Positions 1 to 11,419 are shown, counted from the first letter of the stretch. The stretch: DNA of 64,000 bases from Patiria pectinifera (GCA_029964075.1 CM057141.1:15004001-15068000), one strand, 5' to 3'. Notes: generated by a model from the sequence alone, not told the origin. Program-made: numbers and translations.

Positions 1-217
1 TTTTTTTTTTTGCCGTGGGGATTTTGTTGCCGTGTCCAGCCGCAGGTGGTGGGGTATTGGTTGGGGGTAGCCTGCTTGGCTCGGTCCGAATCAGGCCGGG
101 TTGATGGGGCTGGGGTTGCTGGACGGGATTGGCTTATTTTAGTTCAGGAAAATGATGGCGCTATCCCATTCATTGGCACTTGGGATGTGCGGACAGGTTT
201 CGGATAATCAAATGTGA
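1..217. other. Unassigned sequence at the window edge
   Basis: Begins with a T run and continues as GC-richer sequence with no recognisable protein, RNA or repeat match. A 65-codon open frame at 10-207 resembles nothing I know and is probably chance. Confidence 0.5.
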
Positions 218-406
218 TTGTGTTGTCTCCACGGTTGAGTTGTCTCCACGGTCGAGTTGTCTCAACGGTAGAGTTGTTTCAACAGTCGAGTTGTCCCGAG
301 TGGAGTTTCTCAACGGTACGGTCGAGCTGTCCGGAGTCGAGTTGTCTCAACGGTCGAGTTGTCTCAATGGTCGAGCTGTCCCGAGTCGAGTTGTCTCAAC
401 AGTCGA
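218..406. repeat. GAGTTGTCTC minisatellite, cut by a gap
   Basis: Degenerate tandem repeats of about 16-18 bp built on the core GAGTTGTCTCAACGGTC, with variants such as GAGCTGTCCCGAGTC. The array runs into the gap at 407, so its full length is unknown. Long open frames here exist only because the repeat lacks stops in some frames. A related core, GAGTTGACTC, forms a second minisatellite at about 63155-63310. Confidence 0.85.
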
Positions 407-906
407 NNNNNNNNNNNNNNNNNNNNNNNNNNNNNNNNNNNNNNNNNNNNNNNNNNNNNNNNNNNNNNNNNNNNNNNNNNNNNNNNNNNNNNNNNNNNNN
501 NNNNNNNNNNNNNNNNNNNNNNNNNNNNNNNNNNNNNNNNNNNNNNNNNNNNNNNNNNNNNNNNNNNNNNNNNNNNNNNNNNNNNNNNNNNNNNNNNNNN
601 NNNNNNNNNNNNNNNNNNNNNNNNNNNNNNNNNNNNNNNNNNNNNNNNNNNNNNNNNNNNNNNNNNNNNNNNNNNNNNNNNNNNNNNNNNNNNNNNNNNN
701 NNNNNNNNNNNNNNNNNNNNNNNNNNNNNNNNNNNNNNNNNNNNNNNNNNNNNNNNNNNNNNNNNNNNNNNNNNNNNNNNNNNNNNNNNNNNNNNNNNNN
801 NNNNNNNNNNNNNNNNNNNNNNNNNNNNNNNNNNNNNNNNNNNNNNNNNNNNNNNNNNNNNNNNNNNNNNNNNNNNNNNNNNNNNNNNNNNNNNNNNNNN
901 NNNNNN
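407..906. other. Assembly gap (500 N)
   Basis: Exactly 500 N, the same length as the other two gaps in the window, so the size is a placeholder. The left flank is minisatellite, a plausible cause of assembly failure. The right flank (907-1016) is unique sequence. Confidence 0.97.
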
Positions 907-1117
907 ACCCCAAGTACCACCCCGGGGGAGGACACAAGCGGCCAGACCACCATCTAGTGGCCGCAACAGGGAACAGCACCACCAACCGACTGGTGGTGCT
1001 TCGTTCTGAGGATGACTAGTGAAACAAGTCGAAACGTAAACGAAACTACGTAAGTAATTGGCTGTGTTTATAGAAAATTCATTTATAAAGTACTTCTTAC
1101 TATACATGCAACACAAT

Positions 1118-1315
1118 AAGAAAAGCTTTTGTTACGGTAGTCAGGTATCAAATGGAGCAGAAATGATAGCTTGGTTGTGTGGATGTAACATTTACACGGT
1201 GTAAAACCCAAATGTCACACTTCCATTAAGTGATTTTTACACCGTTACATCCACACTTCAGGTATTGTTTCTGCTATATTTGAACCTTGACTATACCAAA
1301 ACAAAAGCTTTTCTT
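1118..1315. mobile_element. Foldback (MITE-like) element
   Basis: Imperfect inverted repeat with arms of about 75-80 bp. The outer ends are AAGAAAAGCTTTTGTT (from 1118) and its complement ending at 1315. Inner arms share GTGTGGATGTAAC and GGTGTAAAA. It has no coding capacity. A partial relative of the inner arm (TTGGATGTAACATTGTCAC) occurs near 1402. Superfamily not determined; no clear target-site duplication. Confidence 0.65.
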
Positions 1316-3188
1316 GGTGCATTAGGTGTCCAGTTGTAAATATGCAATGTCAGTTTGGGTAATATTCTACATACGCGTAAAAAAATGGCAGAAAAAGAAT
1401 ACTTGGATGTAACATTGTCACAGTGTAAATGTTACGTCCGAATTAATACATTTTTGCTCAAAGTACATTCAAATGATTTCAAACTTTCAAAAAAAAATTG
1501 AAACACCCTAAGACAAATATTATGTTGAGCAATTGTTAAGAAAGCATTGATAACCAAATATATGGGTGTGAAATGCACTGCTTCCCACCCCGGTGGAATG
1601 ACCCATATACTTGACCTTTTTTAGTGAACAACTCTTTTGAAACTTATTCAAAAAAATCTGAAATCTCTGGAAAATTTTTTCTTCAAAAATTAAGCACTCA
1701 TAACCTTCCAAGCCTAGCCCTAAACAATGGACAAATTGAGACTTAAAGATTCATGTATAATGTAAATTTACATACAAGTACAGCAGAGCGGGGGAAAAAA
1801 AAGACTTTAAACAACAACAATGATGAAAAATCCAGAAGATTCAGACACCAGATAAAGACAGTCTGACAGATGTCTGACAGATGTCTGAAGCTAAAAATAA
1901 CTGCATGTACATGAGATGAGTTGATAACCTGTCAAGCTGGGTAGGCATACACAGCGTTATGGGGAAGTTTTTTATTGTTAGGCAAATTAGGAACGAGTTA
2001 TGGGGATTTTCTGCTGTCCCCATAGCATTTTCGGTCCCCACAAATACCTTGCAGCACGAGAAGTGTAAGTCACAACAACAAGACAAGAATGGGTGTACAT
2101 ACATGCATATCTTACACACACACACACACACACACAGTTAAGATTTCACTGCTTGCAAAATCCCTCCTTTGGCAAAAACCAATACTTGGCCAAATTTTTT
2201 TTTGTAAATAACGAGAAATATACATCTGAATTTCAAATAGTAATCAAGAAATCGTGAAACTCACATGGCGTGAAGCGTGATCAATTTCAACTCTGCGACC
2301 TTCAAAGACACACACAAAGGCATTTAAGCAGACATGAACCCCCGAGGGATATCGTGAGGTTGGTAAACTTCTAATGACAGGATTAGATCGTCAATTTTTC
2401 CCTGTTGCTCAAACATGGCTTTAGTCACAGGCACATACACACCACACTTATGGGAACATTGGTGACTTTATGTCTTGCTACATGGTTGCAGACCAGTAAA
2501 TATACTGCCATAGACCCCAATGATAAATGCCCCCGCTTCAAAAATTCAGGAAAAATACTCACAACTCTCCAAGAAATTCGAGACACACATTAAATTAAAG
2601 CTAATTTCATCATCTTTCATTTTCTTTTCAATTTTCGGGGGGTTAACTGTTGACTTTTAGGAGAAATTCCCATCTGAAGATGATCACCCCTTAAAATGGT
2701 CCTGAAGACAACCGCCATTTTGAAAAACGACGACTACACTCCATTGCAAAATAGAGCGCTGTTAGGGCTCCAATTTTATCCAAATTGCACAGAACTACAA
2801 GCTCACAGTCCTGTGCACGGCTTCCACCCATATTTTTTTACAAACCCTCAAGTTCATGGTCCACAATATGCTCAAATAACGAAGAATTTGAGGGCATGCA
2901 AATCGTGATTTGGCCAGCGTAGGCGATTTTGGACCGATTTACTGGCCTGCAACCATATGGAGCAAGCTTAGCAATACCAAATCTCTCGGGTTCAATACAC
3001 TTACTGTTCAAGTTTAAACAGCCAAAGTCTCAGCCCTTCAGAACACAACCTGAATATAAAAGTCTTTTCCCTTCAAATGCTTCAAAATCCATACACGATC
3101 TGCAGGATACAGGAAAGAGCAATCCAGCTGCTATATAACTTTACTTGCGGCTTGCCGCTCTCTGAAAGTTTAAGCAAAGAGAACTTTC
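1316..3188. other. Unassigned non-coding stretch
   Basis: AT-rich sequence with a dinucleotide microsatellite at 2114-2136. Open frames of 60-96 codons occur on both strands but show no recognisable domain, no splice-supported continuation and no family resemblance, so none is called as a gene. Confidence 0.5.
2114..2136. repeat. (AC)n microsatellite
   Basis: About 11 uninterrupted AC dinucleotides. Confidence 0.95.
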
Positions 3189-3619
3189 ACCGATTTCATG
3201 AAACTCATCGTAACTTACGATGCATCGCAGCGCTGTGACGCAATTTTAAAGGAAAAAAAGCTCTCAGTGGACTGTATCTATAGATCCTTTGAAATTTCAA
3301 CTGCAATATTCCAGGCTAATTCATAAATATTCAATGAATTTTCTATTTACAACTTTACAGACATTGCCTTGGTATTATAATCTCGGTTATGTAATGTTTA
3401 AGGCATTAAACTGGCTAAGAAAGGGACTCTTCTTATTTTGCGATGACCACTAGACGCGTCGTAACTTGCGACGTGTTTAGAGCCGTTGTCAAGGAACTTA
3501 CGATGCATTCAACTCATCGCATGTTTCGTGAAATGGATTATACGATGAGTCGAGAGTTGCGACGTGTTACACGTCGCAACTCGAGGTGCGACGTGTCGCA
3601 GCGCTTCGTGAAATCCGGT
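3189..3619. mobile_element. Possible MITE with GATTTCAYGAA ends
   Basis: The left end ACCGATTTCATGAA (from 3189) is roughly matched in inverted orientation by the right end (complement CACCGGATTTCACGAA). The interior repeats CGTAACTTGCGACGT-type and GCATCGCAGCGCT-type words. A near-perfect hairpin lies at 3554-3582. Non-coding; superfamily unknown. Confidence 0.45.
3554..3582. repeat. Perfect hairpin, 14-bp arms, 1-nt spacer
   Basis: The left arm GAGTTGCGACGTGT (3554-3567) is exactly complementary to 3569-3582, with a single T at 3568. It sits at the right side of the 3189-3619 element and is probably part of its terminal structure. Confidence 0.9.
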
Positions 3620-5760
3620 GCTGGCCATTGGTTTGATGGAATCAGGAAATGTGCTCGAAACGAAATGGGGTTTAGTGTGATGCTGTTCATGAATACACTC
3701 TGTAAAATACTTCCTACAAGAGTCATACCTTCTCTTCCTATTCCAATATGACTACATGCTAGCTACAGGCAGTGCCCTGAATTGCTACTCATTTTTTGGC
3801 AATCTTTGTAAGGTTCTGGGAACCACACAATGTACATGCCACCAATAAACCACTCATACATGTAGATCTCCTCAGTTGCATTTCTGGACTTTTTTTTTTA
3901 GCAGCCCCTGGAGCTATTCTATTGCAGCTGTATTCTCTCATAACACCCTCCTCTAAGGCTTAGAATACTGTGGGGGGAGGGGAGAGAGAACGTGCCTCTG
4001 TAAATGCCTGTGTGAAGGGGGGAAAAAGCGCAAGAATACTGCTAGCTTTACAATAATACTCTCTGAATGGAGGGGAGGAAATTTAGAGACTGCAGGGAAC
4101 AGACATGTTACATGGAGACATTGCCTTTGTGTCCAGGATAGCACTCACCAACTATAGCCACTGTTCCTCTTTGTGCCATAGCAGTTTCAATTTCCAAGGT
4201 CTGTCTAAAACATTATATGATCAACAGAGGAAATGAAGAAAATCCCAGCGTGCAAATAATACAATACGGGGCAGACTCTTCGGCTGAGATCAACTCGAAA
4301 TGAAATCACTACAAAAAAAAATTTCTGCTCAACTTTGAATTAAAAACTCTCACATTTCCAACTCAGGCCCCGTGGTACAAATAGTAATGTGATGTCTGTA
4401 ACGGCCTCTGGCTAGATGTACGAGTAGAATCCAGCCTATCATTTGGGTAGAGCGAACTAACAAGTCTGCAGTAATTCATCCGGGACGACAACATTTATTT
4501 TGGAAACAGAGTTTCCTCAACGTGAGTGCAATCCAAGTGGCTTACGGTAGCAGAAGGAAGAGAAGAGATCTATAATCCCATTCACTGCCTTAAGCTTCTC
4601 TTCGTCCCAGTCCGCACGTCTACTCCCCTTCCTTATTTTTCAGCAAATGAGAATAGCCCCTCCATATGCGACGGAAAAACATCATTACCGATGACGATCA
4701 TCACAGAATTATAAACCACTTTGTGCATCATTTTTGTCTTCTCAGGTTTTTTTTCTTTTCTTATCTCAGTCTTTGCCTAAGGCTGTGAGCTACTGTGTGC
4801 AAAAGGCCCAGACAATGAGATTTTCCAGAATTAAGAAAGAAAAAAAAACAGCTGAGAGTGCCAGGTTTTTCTCTTCTGGGAAATGGTGTCTCGTCTTGCC
4901 GTCGCCGATCAGATGTTTGTAAAAGCCATGTGCAGAGCCAACACTGAGCTGCCTAATAGAACCACCACAAGAAGCGATCGCCTTGGTGGCTTAGACATGA
5001 GTCTGGTAAAATGGTCCATTTTACTTGCACAGCGGGGGATTTGATGACGAAAATGGATTGTAGATACAAGCAGACTTTGCAAGACAGACTGAATGCTGAG
5101 AAATTGATTAGATCTTAAATTTCTTCATAACTTTTTTCTTTTACTTTTTTTTTTTTTTAAATTTGGGGTGTTTTTTTTTTTGGGGGGGGTCTTTTTAGTT
5201 CAGGACAAAAACTTGTTATTTTTTCTGGTTCAATGTATTTCTATGATTTAAGTATCGGTAGTACAACAGACAAAAAGGTCGTCCCAACATGACTCCGAAA
5301 ACATCCATCGAGCTAGAAACTGGTCTGAGTGGTCCATCTCTTTCCAACACTATGCTCGACAGGGACAGTTGGGCCCAACTCATCAAGTCATCATGAAAAT
5401 GAATGAATGAAGAAGAAGAAGTACAACAGAAGTTGAACCTGTTACCAACACACTATGAGTTAAGAGGATGAGGCACCCATATGCTGCCCTACCCAAAACA
5501 TGCAATGCTGTCACTTTGAAGAATTTGAAGCCCAAACCAAAGTAGACACATAATGCCACATCAGCCACTCATTTTCATACCTTGCTTAGATTAGGTAAGA
5601 ACAAGATTACAATGTATGGGCATTGGTGACAAATTACATGTATCTGCCTATTCTGATCATTTTTAGAGTAATTAATTGTGCTGGCAACTTTTGAGATGAG
5701 CATTATTTTGACAGAACCGAAGTACAAATAGTGTCTGAAGTATATATTCAAAGTCAAGAC
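3620..5760. other. Unassigned non-coding stretch
   Basis: No recognisable gene. It contains a T- and G-homopolymer patch at about 5143-5190. Short open frames (about 60 codons) on both strands have no recognisable content. Confidence 0.5.
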
Positions 5761-6129
5761 AATTTGGGTGATTCACAATGCAGTGCGCGCCACCAAGAGT
5801 TTGCCATGGAGAGTCAACTTTTCAAGTTTAGGGTCGACAAAATATGGCCCATTTGAATGAGTGTCAGTAGACAACTTGAGCTATTATGTTATAGATAGGG
5901 GCATATCATTCTGCTGCCTTACAAAAAATCACCATATTGATACAAAGAAAAGAAAAGGGCAAACATATACTCGAATCATACGCTTACGAAACTACTGACC
6001 GGAAAAAAACGAACAATTTCAAATGTCCCGCGCTGCAAATTTGTCGACCATCTCCCACAATGCACTGGGAAAAATGAACTCTCCGTGGCAAACTATTGGT
6101 GGCGCTCTGTATTGTGATTCGCCCGAATT
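5761..6129. mobile_element. 370-bp MITE, GGGCGATTCACAATGCAG family, copy 1
   Basis: Terminal inverted repeats of about 50 bp: the left end AATTTGGGTGATTCACAATG is mirrored by the right end, which closes in GATTCGCCCGAATT. Both arms include a GCGCCACCAAGAGTTTGCC-type block. Copies 2 and 3 lie at 17714-18079 and 60566-60931, near full length and strongly similar, so this is one non-autonomous family. Non-coding; superfamily not assigned. AATT at both ends could be part of the TIR or a 4-bp target duplication. Confidence 0.88.
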
Positions 6130-7165
6130 GTTCTCCAGTTTCAGATTTGACCTGAGAAACCCTCACGGCCACGTACTCATTTGACTCACAATGTGTCAGA
6201 CGAGAAGAGTGTCCGATCTACCAGGGACGAGGGACAAACACTGTTCCAGGTCAAGAAACACGGACGGCAAACATTATGACGTCTGATTGATATCAGATGT
6301 GGCACGATCTTCGGCGAGACATGGAAATTATTCACCAACGATGACCAAACGAGAATAGGGATTCTCAGGTGCTGAAACTAAGCCCAGCTGTTTGGCATGC
6401 CTCGTGGCCAGTCTGAGCATGCTCAAACTATTGTTTTGCAAGATAGTTTTCTTTTCTTTTAATAAAGATGATAAGAGATTGATTTATTAGCTTCAGATTC
6501 AGGGTCAATGCCTTGGAGGGTGGCTACCAATTTTGACAAGTCATCAGGCTGAAACTCTCCAAGATCTCAGACAAGAAACCACAAGTATTTTCCACCCCAA
6601 CTTTTGAAACACAATGAGGAATTTTGTTTCACCGGAGAAAGACAATCTTTGAAGCCAACTATAAACCTTCCCAAAAATTGTCAGGCAAATATTTAAGTAG
6701 AAAGTACTTAATTATGCGTGTGTTTATAAAATTGCCAAAAAAGCCACATCATTACAAATTTACTACATACCAATACTAATATCTTAGTAACTTCTCAGAC
6801 AATGAAAAAGAAAGGTTATGAATGTCCTTTGGCTAGGCTACATAGGGAAAAAAAACACATAAATCAGGTTTACGATGCTCGCGAAAGTTGCAGTTTTCAC
6901 CATAAAGCTATAGAGCTCACTATCCTGATGCACTGACACGCAGGCATGCAACTGGGAAGTCACAAGAGGAAACTCAAATCTTTCCAAGACTTTGTACAGT
7001 GTTTTTCTATTTTCAATGGCACACATTGGAAGTGTAAAAAGAGGAAATCAGCTGATCCGAGGAAAAGTTGCATGCCTGACACACCAATGTGGCAGTAATT
7101 ATTACTGTGGGGACCTTTATGAAAAATCTGAACTTCCAAGATTTGAATTTTGGGTTTGGGCTTCT
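6130..7165. other. Unassigned stretch downstream of CEP192
   Basis: No recognisable gene, RNA or strong repeat. It lies 3' of the CEP192 homologue on the minus strand. Confidence 0.45.
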
Positions 7166-7530
7166 TTAAAGCCCTAACTCCCTAGCTTTTTGATAGGATG
7201 TAGCCTCAATCCTGCGAAATCCTCCGTTATTTCTTGAATATGGTCCGTGGAGATGTGACCCCTGCCTGAATCCTGCAAAATCCTCCGGCTATGACTATCA
7301 ATAGGCTGAGGCAGAGGCAGTGACATCCTGGAGCAGTGCGTAGGATTTCAAGTATAATCAAGGACTAAATTTATGCACGGCTGAGCACAAACAACACAAG
7401 GTCCGGCCCAAGACCTTGACACAGTGCGTCCTCCGAAATCAGCAACGCACTTTTGCCATGTAACCTAAATCCTGCAAATTCCTCCAATTTGCAAAAAGGA
7501 TTTTGGAGGATTTGGGATGGTTAGGGTCAA
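7166..7530 (+). mobile_element. piggyBac-like TTAA MITE, copy A (shortened)
   Basis: The left end TTAA-AG-CCCTAACTCCCTAG and right end GGTTAGGGTCAA are degraded forms of the TTAACCCTAAC...GTTAGGGTTAA termini seen in copies B and C. The body repeats the words CCTGAATCCTGCAAAATCC and TTTTGGAGGATT. It is about 50 bp shorter than the others, through an internal deletion near the left end. A TTAA target and CCCTA-type terminus are hallmarks of the piggyBac superfamily; assignment rests on these alone. Confidence 0.8.
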
Positions 7531-7630
7531 TGACCGCGAAAATGTGAGGTACATGTAAATCAGCTTATTTTCACACTTCATATTTCAACTTTTTTAAGAC
7601 TTAATAAGCCTGTACTTCTGCGAAAATGCA

Positions 7631-7636
7631 TTTAAT
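7631..7636 (-). promoter_or_regulatory. Candidate polyadenylation signal (ATTAAA) of CEP192
   Basis: ATTAAA on the minus strand about 130 bp beyond the CEP192 stop codon. It is the commonest variant of AATAAA, but the hexamer is short and could be chance. Confidence 0.3.
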
Positions 7637-7767
7637 CACCATACCAGAAAGAATGTATACAAAGAAATTGAATATATTTCATAAAATTAGAACAAAGCAA
7701 TTCCACTGACCTTTTAAACCTTGCAACTCCAGAAACTTGTGCTGTATTCACACAAAATGGAAGTCTA

Positions 7768-7962
7768 TTAATCTGACTCTGCAACCCCTTCCAACTTGGA
7801 CAGCAGTTTGTGCTGGCCTTCTGTCTGTATAATCAACGCTGCCTGATGCTTGCCTGGTGTGCTGGGCTTGAAGGTGACAGGCAAACGGATGAAACGATTG
7901 GGCGGGATTGTGTGCTGGTAATGACGGATGAAGAACGGCGGCTGAGGGCTGAGAAACTTGAC
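7768..7962 (-). CDS. CEP192: CEP192 homologue, last coding exon
   Basis: This encodes the final 64 residues of a CEP192-type centrosomal scaffold and ends in TAA. The exon opens after a good acceptor (ACCATTTTCCCACACAG) with VKFLSPQPPFFIRH, continues RFIRLPVTFKP and ends near AALIIQTEG...KLEGVAESD. Vertebrate CEP192 ends the same way: a KFLSP..PF.....H strand, LPV.FKP, then L.IQT. This is the last strand set of a C-terminal PapD/MSP-like (ASH-type) beta-sandwich. CEP192 organises pericentriolar material and recruits Aurora A, PLK1 and gamma-tubulin; those functions map to upstream regions not seen here. The exon starts in phase 0, matching exon 8857-9025. The sequence upstream of the acceptor stays open for about 48 codons, but that is intron. 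Similarity was judged by eye from recalled family sequence. Confidence 0.92.
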   Translation of the reverse strand, partial: VKFLSPQPPFFIRHYQHTIPPNRFIRLPVTFKPSTPGKHQAALIIQTEGQHKLLSKLEGVAESD

Positions 7963-8070
7963 CTGTGTGGGAAAATGGTTCATCTTGAGTTTGTCTGTGT
8001 TCAGGAGGCACATGCCAGAAGCTATACTACACCTTGAGTGATCCATGACTGCCAAGGGGTCTTTAACGTA

Positions 8071-8726
8071 CAGGGTGAGTAAAAAAAAGCGGAACCCAAA
8101 CCCCAAAAATTATATTTCGTATTTTAAAAAACTTGTAGCACCAAAACAATAATGACCGGAAAGCCAATTTCATAAGGTACTTTTAGATGAAAAGATGACT
8201 AAAATTGGTCCATCCGTTCAGAAAATATCACCATTTAAACACAATGACCCTAAAACCTGTCTCGTCAAAAAAAAATGCGATTTCAAGAATCGTCATCACA
8301 ATTGTCTTTAAACATCACCAGCGATAAAATCTCAGTTTAAACGTTAAAAATATTTAAACAGAATCCGTTTGAAGGCCTGTCCTTTAAAAAACTAGATTTT
8401 ATAAATCATATTGTTTGCCTAACCAGGGTTGTTAATAAAGATGTTGGCGACAGTTGGTGAAACAAGTATTCTGTGTCATCTTCTTTGTTGTTCCAAACAG
8501 TCACAACACATAATGAATTGCCTTTTTGGACGAAACAGGTCTTAGAGTCATTGTGTTTAAAAGGTGATATTCTTTGAACGGATTGAGCAATTTCAATAAT
8601 ATTTTCCTCTAAAAGTAGCTTATGAAATTGGCTTTCCAGTCATTATTTTTTTTTGGTGCTACATATTTTTTTAAATATGGAATATATTTTATGGGGTTTG
8701 GGTTCCTGTTTTTTTTACTCACCCTG
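8071..8726. mobile_element. Mariner-like TA-flanked foldback MITE in a CEP192 intron
   Basis: The terminal sequence CAGGGTGAGTAAAAAAA is flanked by TA on both sides (8069-8070 and 8727-8728), as expected for a Tc1/mariner-type TA target duplication. The inverted repeats are very long (about 200 bp) and imperfect: for example GGAACCCAAACCCC, AAGCCAATTTCATAA and CACAATGACYCTAA recur in complement on the right arm. No transposase reading frame, so it is non-autonomous. It lies wholly inside the intron between CEP192 exons 8857-9025 and 7768-7962, about 130 bp from the donor. Confidence 0.82.
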
Positions 8727-8856
8727 TACATGTATCCAATGGGGGGAATAGTGGAAGCGTGGACCGCCTAGCAGGCCTACAGGGGAAAGGTTTGAAAACT
8801 TACACATGCACTAAATGTATGATTTAGTAACCAATCGGTATCGTCAATCAACTTAC

Positions 8857-9025
8857 GGTGTGCGTCTGCTTGGATGTATTCTGCACCTGAATCTTGAGCG
8901 TGGACCGAGAGCCAACCTTGGTCTTGCTGAAGATGAGATGATCGTGGATCAGGACCACTCCCTGGACGGACTTGGAGTCTGGACTTTGGTTCAGTTTCCC
9001 ATCGTGGGTTTTGACTTCTTCAGGG
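8857..9025 (-). CDS. CEP192: CEP192 homologue, penultimate exon
   Basis: Encodes PEEVKTHDGK..., then HDHLIFSKTKVGSRSTLKIQV and QNTSKQTHT, ending at donor ACC|GTAAGT. Joined to the last exon it reads THT-VKFLSP, exactly where vertebrate CEP192 has THS-LKFLSP. The preceding strand (F..T.VG...TLK....N) also matches. It is the first half of the last PapD/MSP-like domain. Two acceptors fit the phase: 9025 (CTACTCTCTGGCAG, preferred for its pyrimidine tract) and 9061 (GTATCTTGCAG, which would add 12 residues). Either takes one nucleotide to complete the codon begun as AG in exon 11882-12099, and the exon ends in phase 0. The plus-strand open frame here is a shadow. Confidence 0.9.
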
Positions 9026-9126
9026 CTGCCAGAGAGTAGTTCATAGTATGAGTGATTAGGTCTGCAAGATACTGGCTTTAAAATGGTGTCCAATATGATA
9101 AGGCCCAATTCAGCCACAGACACAGG

Positions 9127-9420
9127 TTTTGAAGGGAGTCAGGTTGGCGTAGCAGTACTTTCGCCGCCTTCCACCGCTGTGACCTGGGTTCAATTCCTGC
9201 CTGGGCCAGTATGTAGATTGGGTTTTCAGTCCCTACCTGATTTTATGGGTTTACCCCAGAACATTCTTCTGGGCTTTTCCTTAAACCTCTAAAACTGTAA
9301 TTTCTTCTCAATTGTCTCCTCTCTACAGGTTTCTTCAGGCTTTCGGGCTACAGTGCCTGGGGCACTTTTGAGGAATCCTTGGTTTCATTACCAGAAAGAA
9401 ATACAATAAAAAAATTAATT
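9127..9420 (+). mobile_element. tRNA-derived SINE in a CEP192 intron
   Basis: The head has Pol III promoter-like boxes: an A-box-like GTTGGCGTAGCAGTA and a B box GGTTCAATTCC at about 9188. A body of about 200 bp follows (GGGTTTTCAGTCCCTACC... CCTTAAACCTCTAAAACT) and then an A-rich tail (AATACAATAAAAAAATTAA). This layout is typical of invertebrate tRNA SINEs. Only one copy is in the window, so family limits are approximate. Confidence 0.6.
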
Positions 9421-10303
9421 AAATGTACTGAATTTAAAACAAAGGAAAATCCCTTTTTGTAGGTGGAACTTCGTGTAAAATGACATATTTTTAAAGTTTA
9501 CTTTTTCAAAAAAATTTGATTACACTTACGGTTACAAAAGTGTGACATTTAGAGGGAACCATGGACAGGAGTCGATACATGAAGTAATATGTTAAGTTTT
9601 CCCTCTTTCTACATCCAATATCCGAGTAAGAACATTGCCCACCAACAAGTTTTATTAAATTTTTAAGGTTTCGAGAAATTACAGAGGATTATCTTCAAGT
9701 TTTAACATTCATAACATGGACAGACATTACATTTTTAAGTGTTGGGAAGCAGTAAATGAAATGCATGAATTATCCCAAATTGTGTCCCTAGTGTAAAGCT
9801 ATCCGTTGAGGGATTGTCACTGGCCAATCTTAGGTTCAACCTTTTTAAACTACAGGGTGTACACATCTTCAAGACGTCATGTTCATAACAGGGACAGATA
9901 TTTGTCACAAATTTCTGTCTATGTTAGGAACATGTATCAAGTCGCATCCTAATTTCATAAATACTAAACAGTTTGCTTTAATGTTGAATGATACCAATTC
10001 TACATTGAACAAGTAATATAAATGGAACGAGGGCTGAATTAATCATAACAAGAACGTACAGTATGATTCAAGAATGTCCGTCCATGTTATGAACATTATC
10101 CTTCATTTCATCTTAAAGATGACCGATATCCAGTGAATCAGCCTACTTATTTATCAGTGCAATCACAAATAATACAGGAATGCCTAAAAAAAAAAAAAAG
10201 ATTTGCGAAAAGCTGCTTTGAAATCCACCTTCCATTTCTCACCCATAAAGTTATCAGTTGTAACTGTTAGTGTGGACAGACTATCCACTACAGACTATGT
10301 CAG
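9421..10303. repeat. Intronic stretch with dispersed TTCATAACATGGACAGA repeats
   Basis: A word of about 35 bp (ATCTTCAAG..., then TTCATAACATGGACAGA) occurs in direct orientation near 9690 and 9864 and inverted near 9925 and 10075. The 9890-9943 pair forms an imperfect palindrome. Probably remnants of small foldback elements; no coding content recognised. Confidence 0.5.
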
Positions 10304-10632
10304 TGGAGTGTCATTGCCTAGCGGTTAAGAACACCGGACTCATGTTCTGGTGTTTCAGAGGCAACAGTGGCATGGGTTCGAGCCCGGGCGTGGACACTTG
10401 TGCCCTTAAGCAAGGCACTTAACCATTCTTGCTTCGTCCTTTGGATGGGATGCAAAGCCGTAGGTCCCATGTGTTGTATAAGCCTAACGCACGTAAAAGA
10501 ACCCTGTAACGCTTATCGCTAAGAGAAGGGGTTTGCCCCGGTGTTTCTGGCAGGAAGGATATGTATACCCTGCCCGTGTGACCCCTGAGAAGGGGTGTTG
10601 GTGCAGTATTCATCAAGACAAGACAAGAAGAC
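10304..10632 (+). mobile_element. tRNA-derived SINE with (AAGAC)n-type tail
   Basis: tRNA-like head: A box TGCCTAGCGGTTAAGA at about 10315 and B box GGGTTCGAGCCCG at about 10375. The conserved-looking body contains CCTTAAGCAAGGCACTTAACC, GGATGGGATGCAAAGCCGTA and ACGCACGTAAAAGAACCC. It ends in a short ACAAGACAAGAAG repeat. The GCAAGGCACTTAACC and AAAGCCGTAGGTCCCATGTG words are familiar from SINEs of many marine invertebrates. It sits in the CEP192 intron between exons 11882-12099 and 8857-9025. Confidence 0.82.
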
Positions 10633-11419
10633 ACGTCTTAAGTTTGTGCACTGATATCAACAAAGACAATCCTCATACAAATATCAAACTACTACTGCGT
10701 ACTAAGTCCCGTTTTCTTCTCCAAACACCTCCTTAATTGTAATCTGCAGTCCCTCCGGTTAGGTATTCTTTGTCTGGACTTGATTTACTACCATCCTGAT
10801 GGAGAGTGGTACAGCCAGGCCCTAGTCCACACTACCTGGCCCCTGTGGGATATCTGGTAAGTGTGCTACAAATTACAACCCACAGCAATTTGTTCTAACA
10901 GTAGCTGATTCACGAGGTAATATGGCTAACAGGGGAAGTCCTTTCCTTGGAATATTTGTCTATTTGGAAGTGACCATGATAGGTCAATCTTCCTCCCTTG
11001 GCAATACAAGAGTGTTATATGGGTCTTGTGGTCATCTGTTTTGATTTAAAGATGTCTGGACTCAAAGACTGAGGCCACTGACAGCTGAATTCCACGCCAG
11101 GTCGTCACACACGACGGTGCCCACCAAGGGAGTGATTAACAGGATTCTTTATTTGCACCAGACTTAATAGATGACACGTTCAATTTCTGGATTCTTGAGG
11201 GTTTAATTGTCACAACTACCAGATATATTTTAGCTCAAAGTTTTGGCTGCAATACCCTTCCATTGTTTTTGGTGGAAATATGCAACAACATAGGCAAAGG
11301 CAAAGTCATTAGATAGCACTTCCTTCCCTTCCTTGTTATTGAGACTGCTGAAACTATTAAGATGGACTCTATGAAAACTATACACATCAGTTTAATGTAT
11401 AGCCCTAAAGATATATTGT
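10633..11419. other. Intronic sequence, nothing recognised
   Basis: No gene, RNA or strong repeat seen. It lies inside the CEP192 intron 9026-11881. Confidence 0.5.

Noticed and set aside
180..1019. Long open frames spanning the 407-906 gap on both strands
   Set aside because: They run through N and degenerate minisatellite; there is no evidence of coding.
8815..9039. 74-codon plus-strand frame
   Set aside because: Antisense shadow of the CEP192 penultimate exon.
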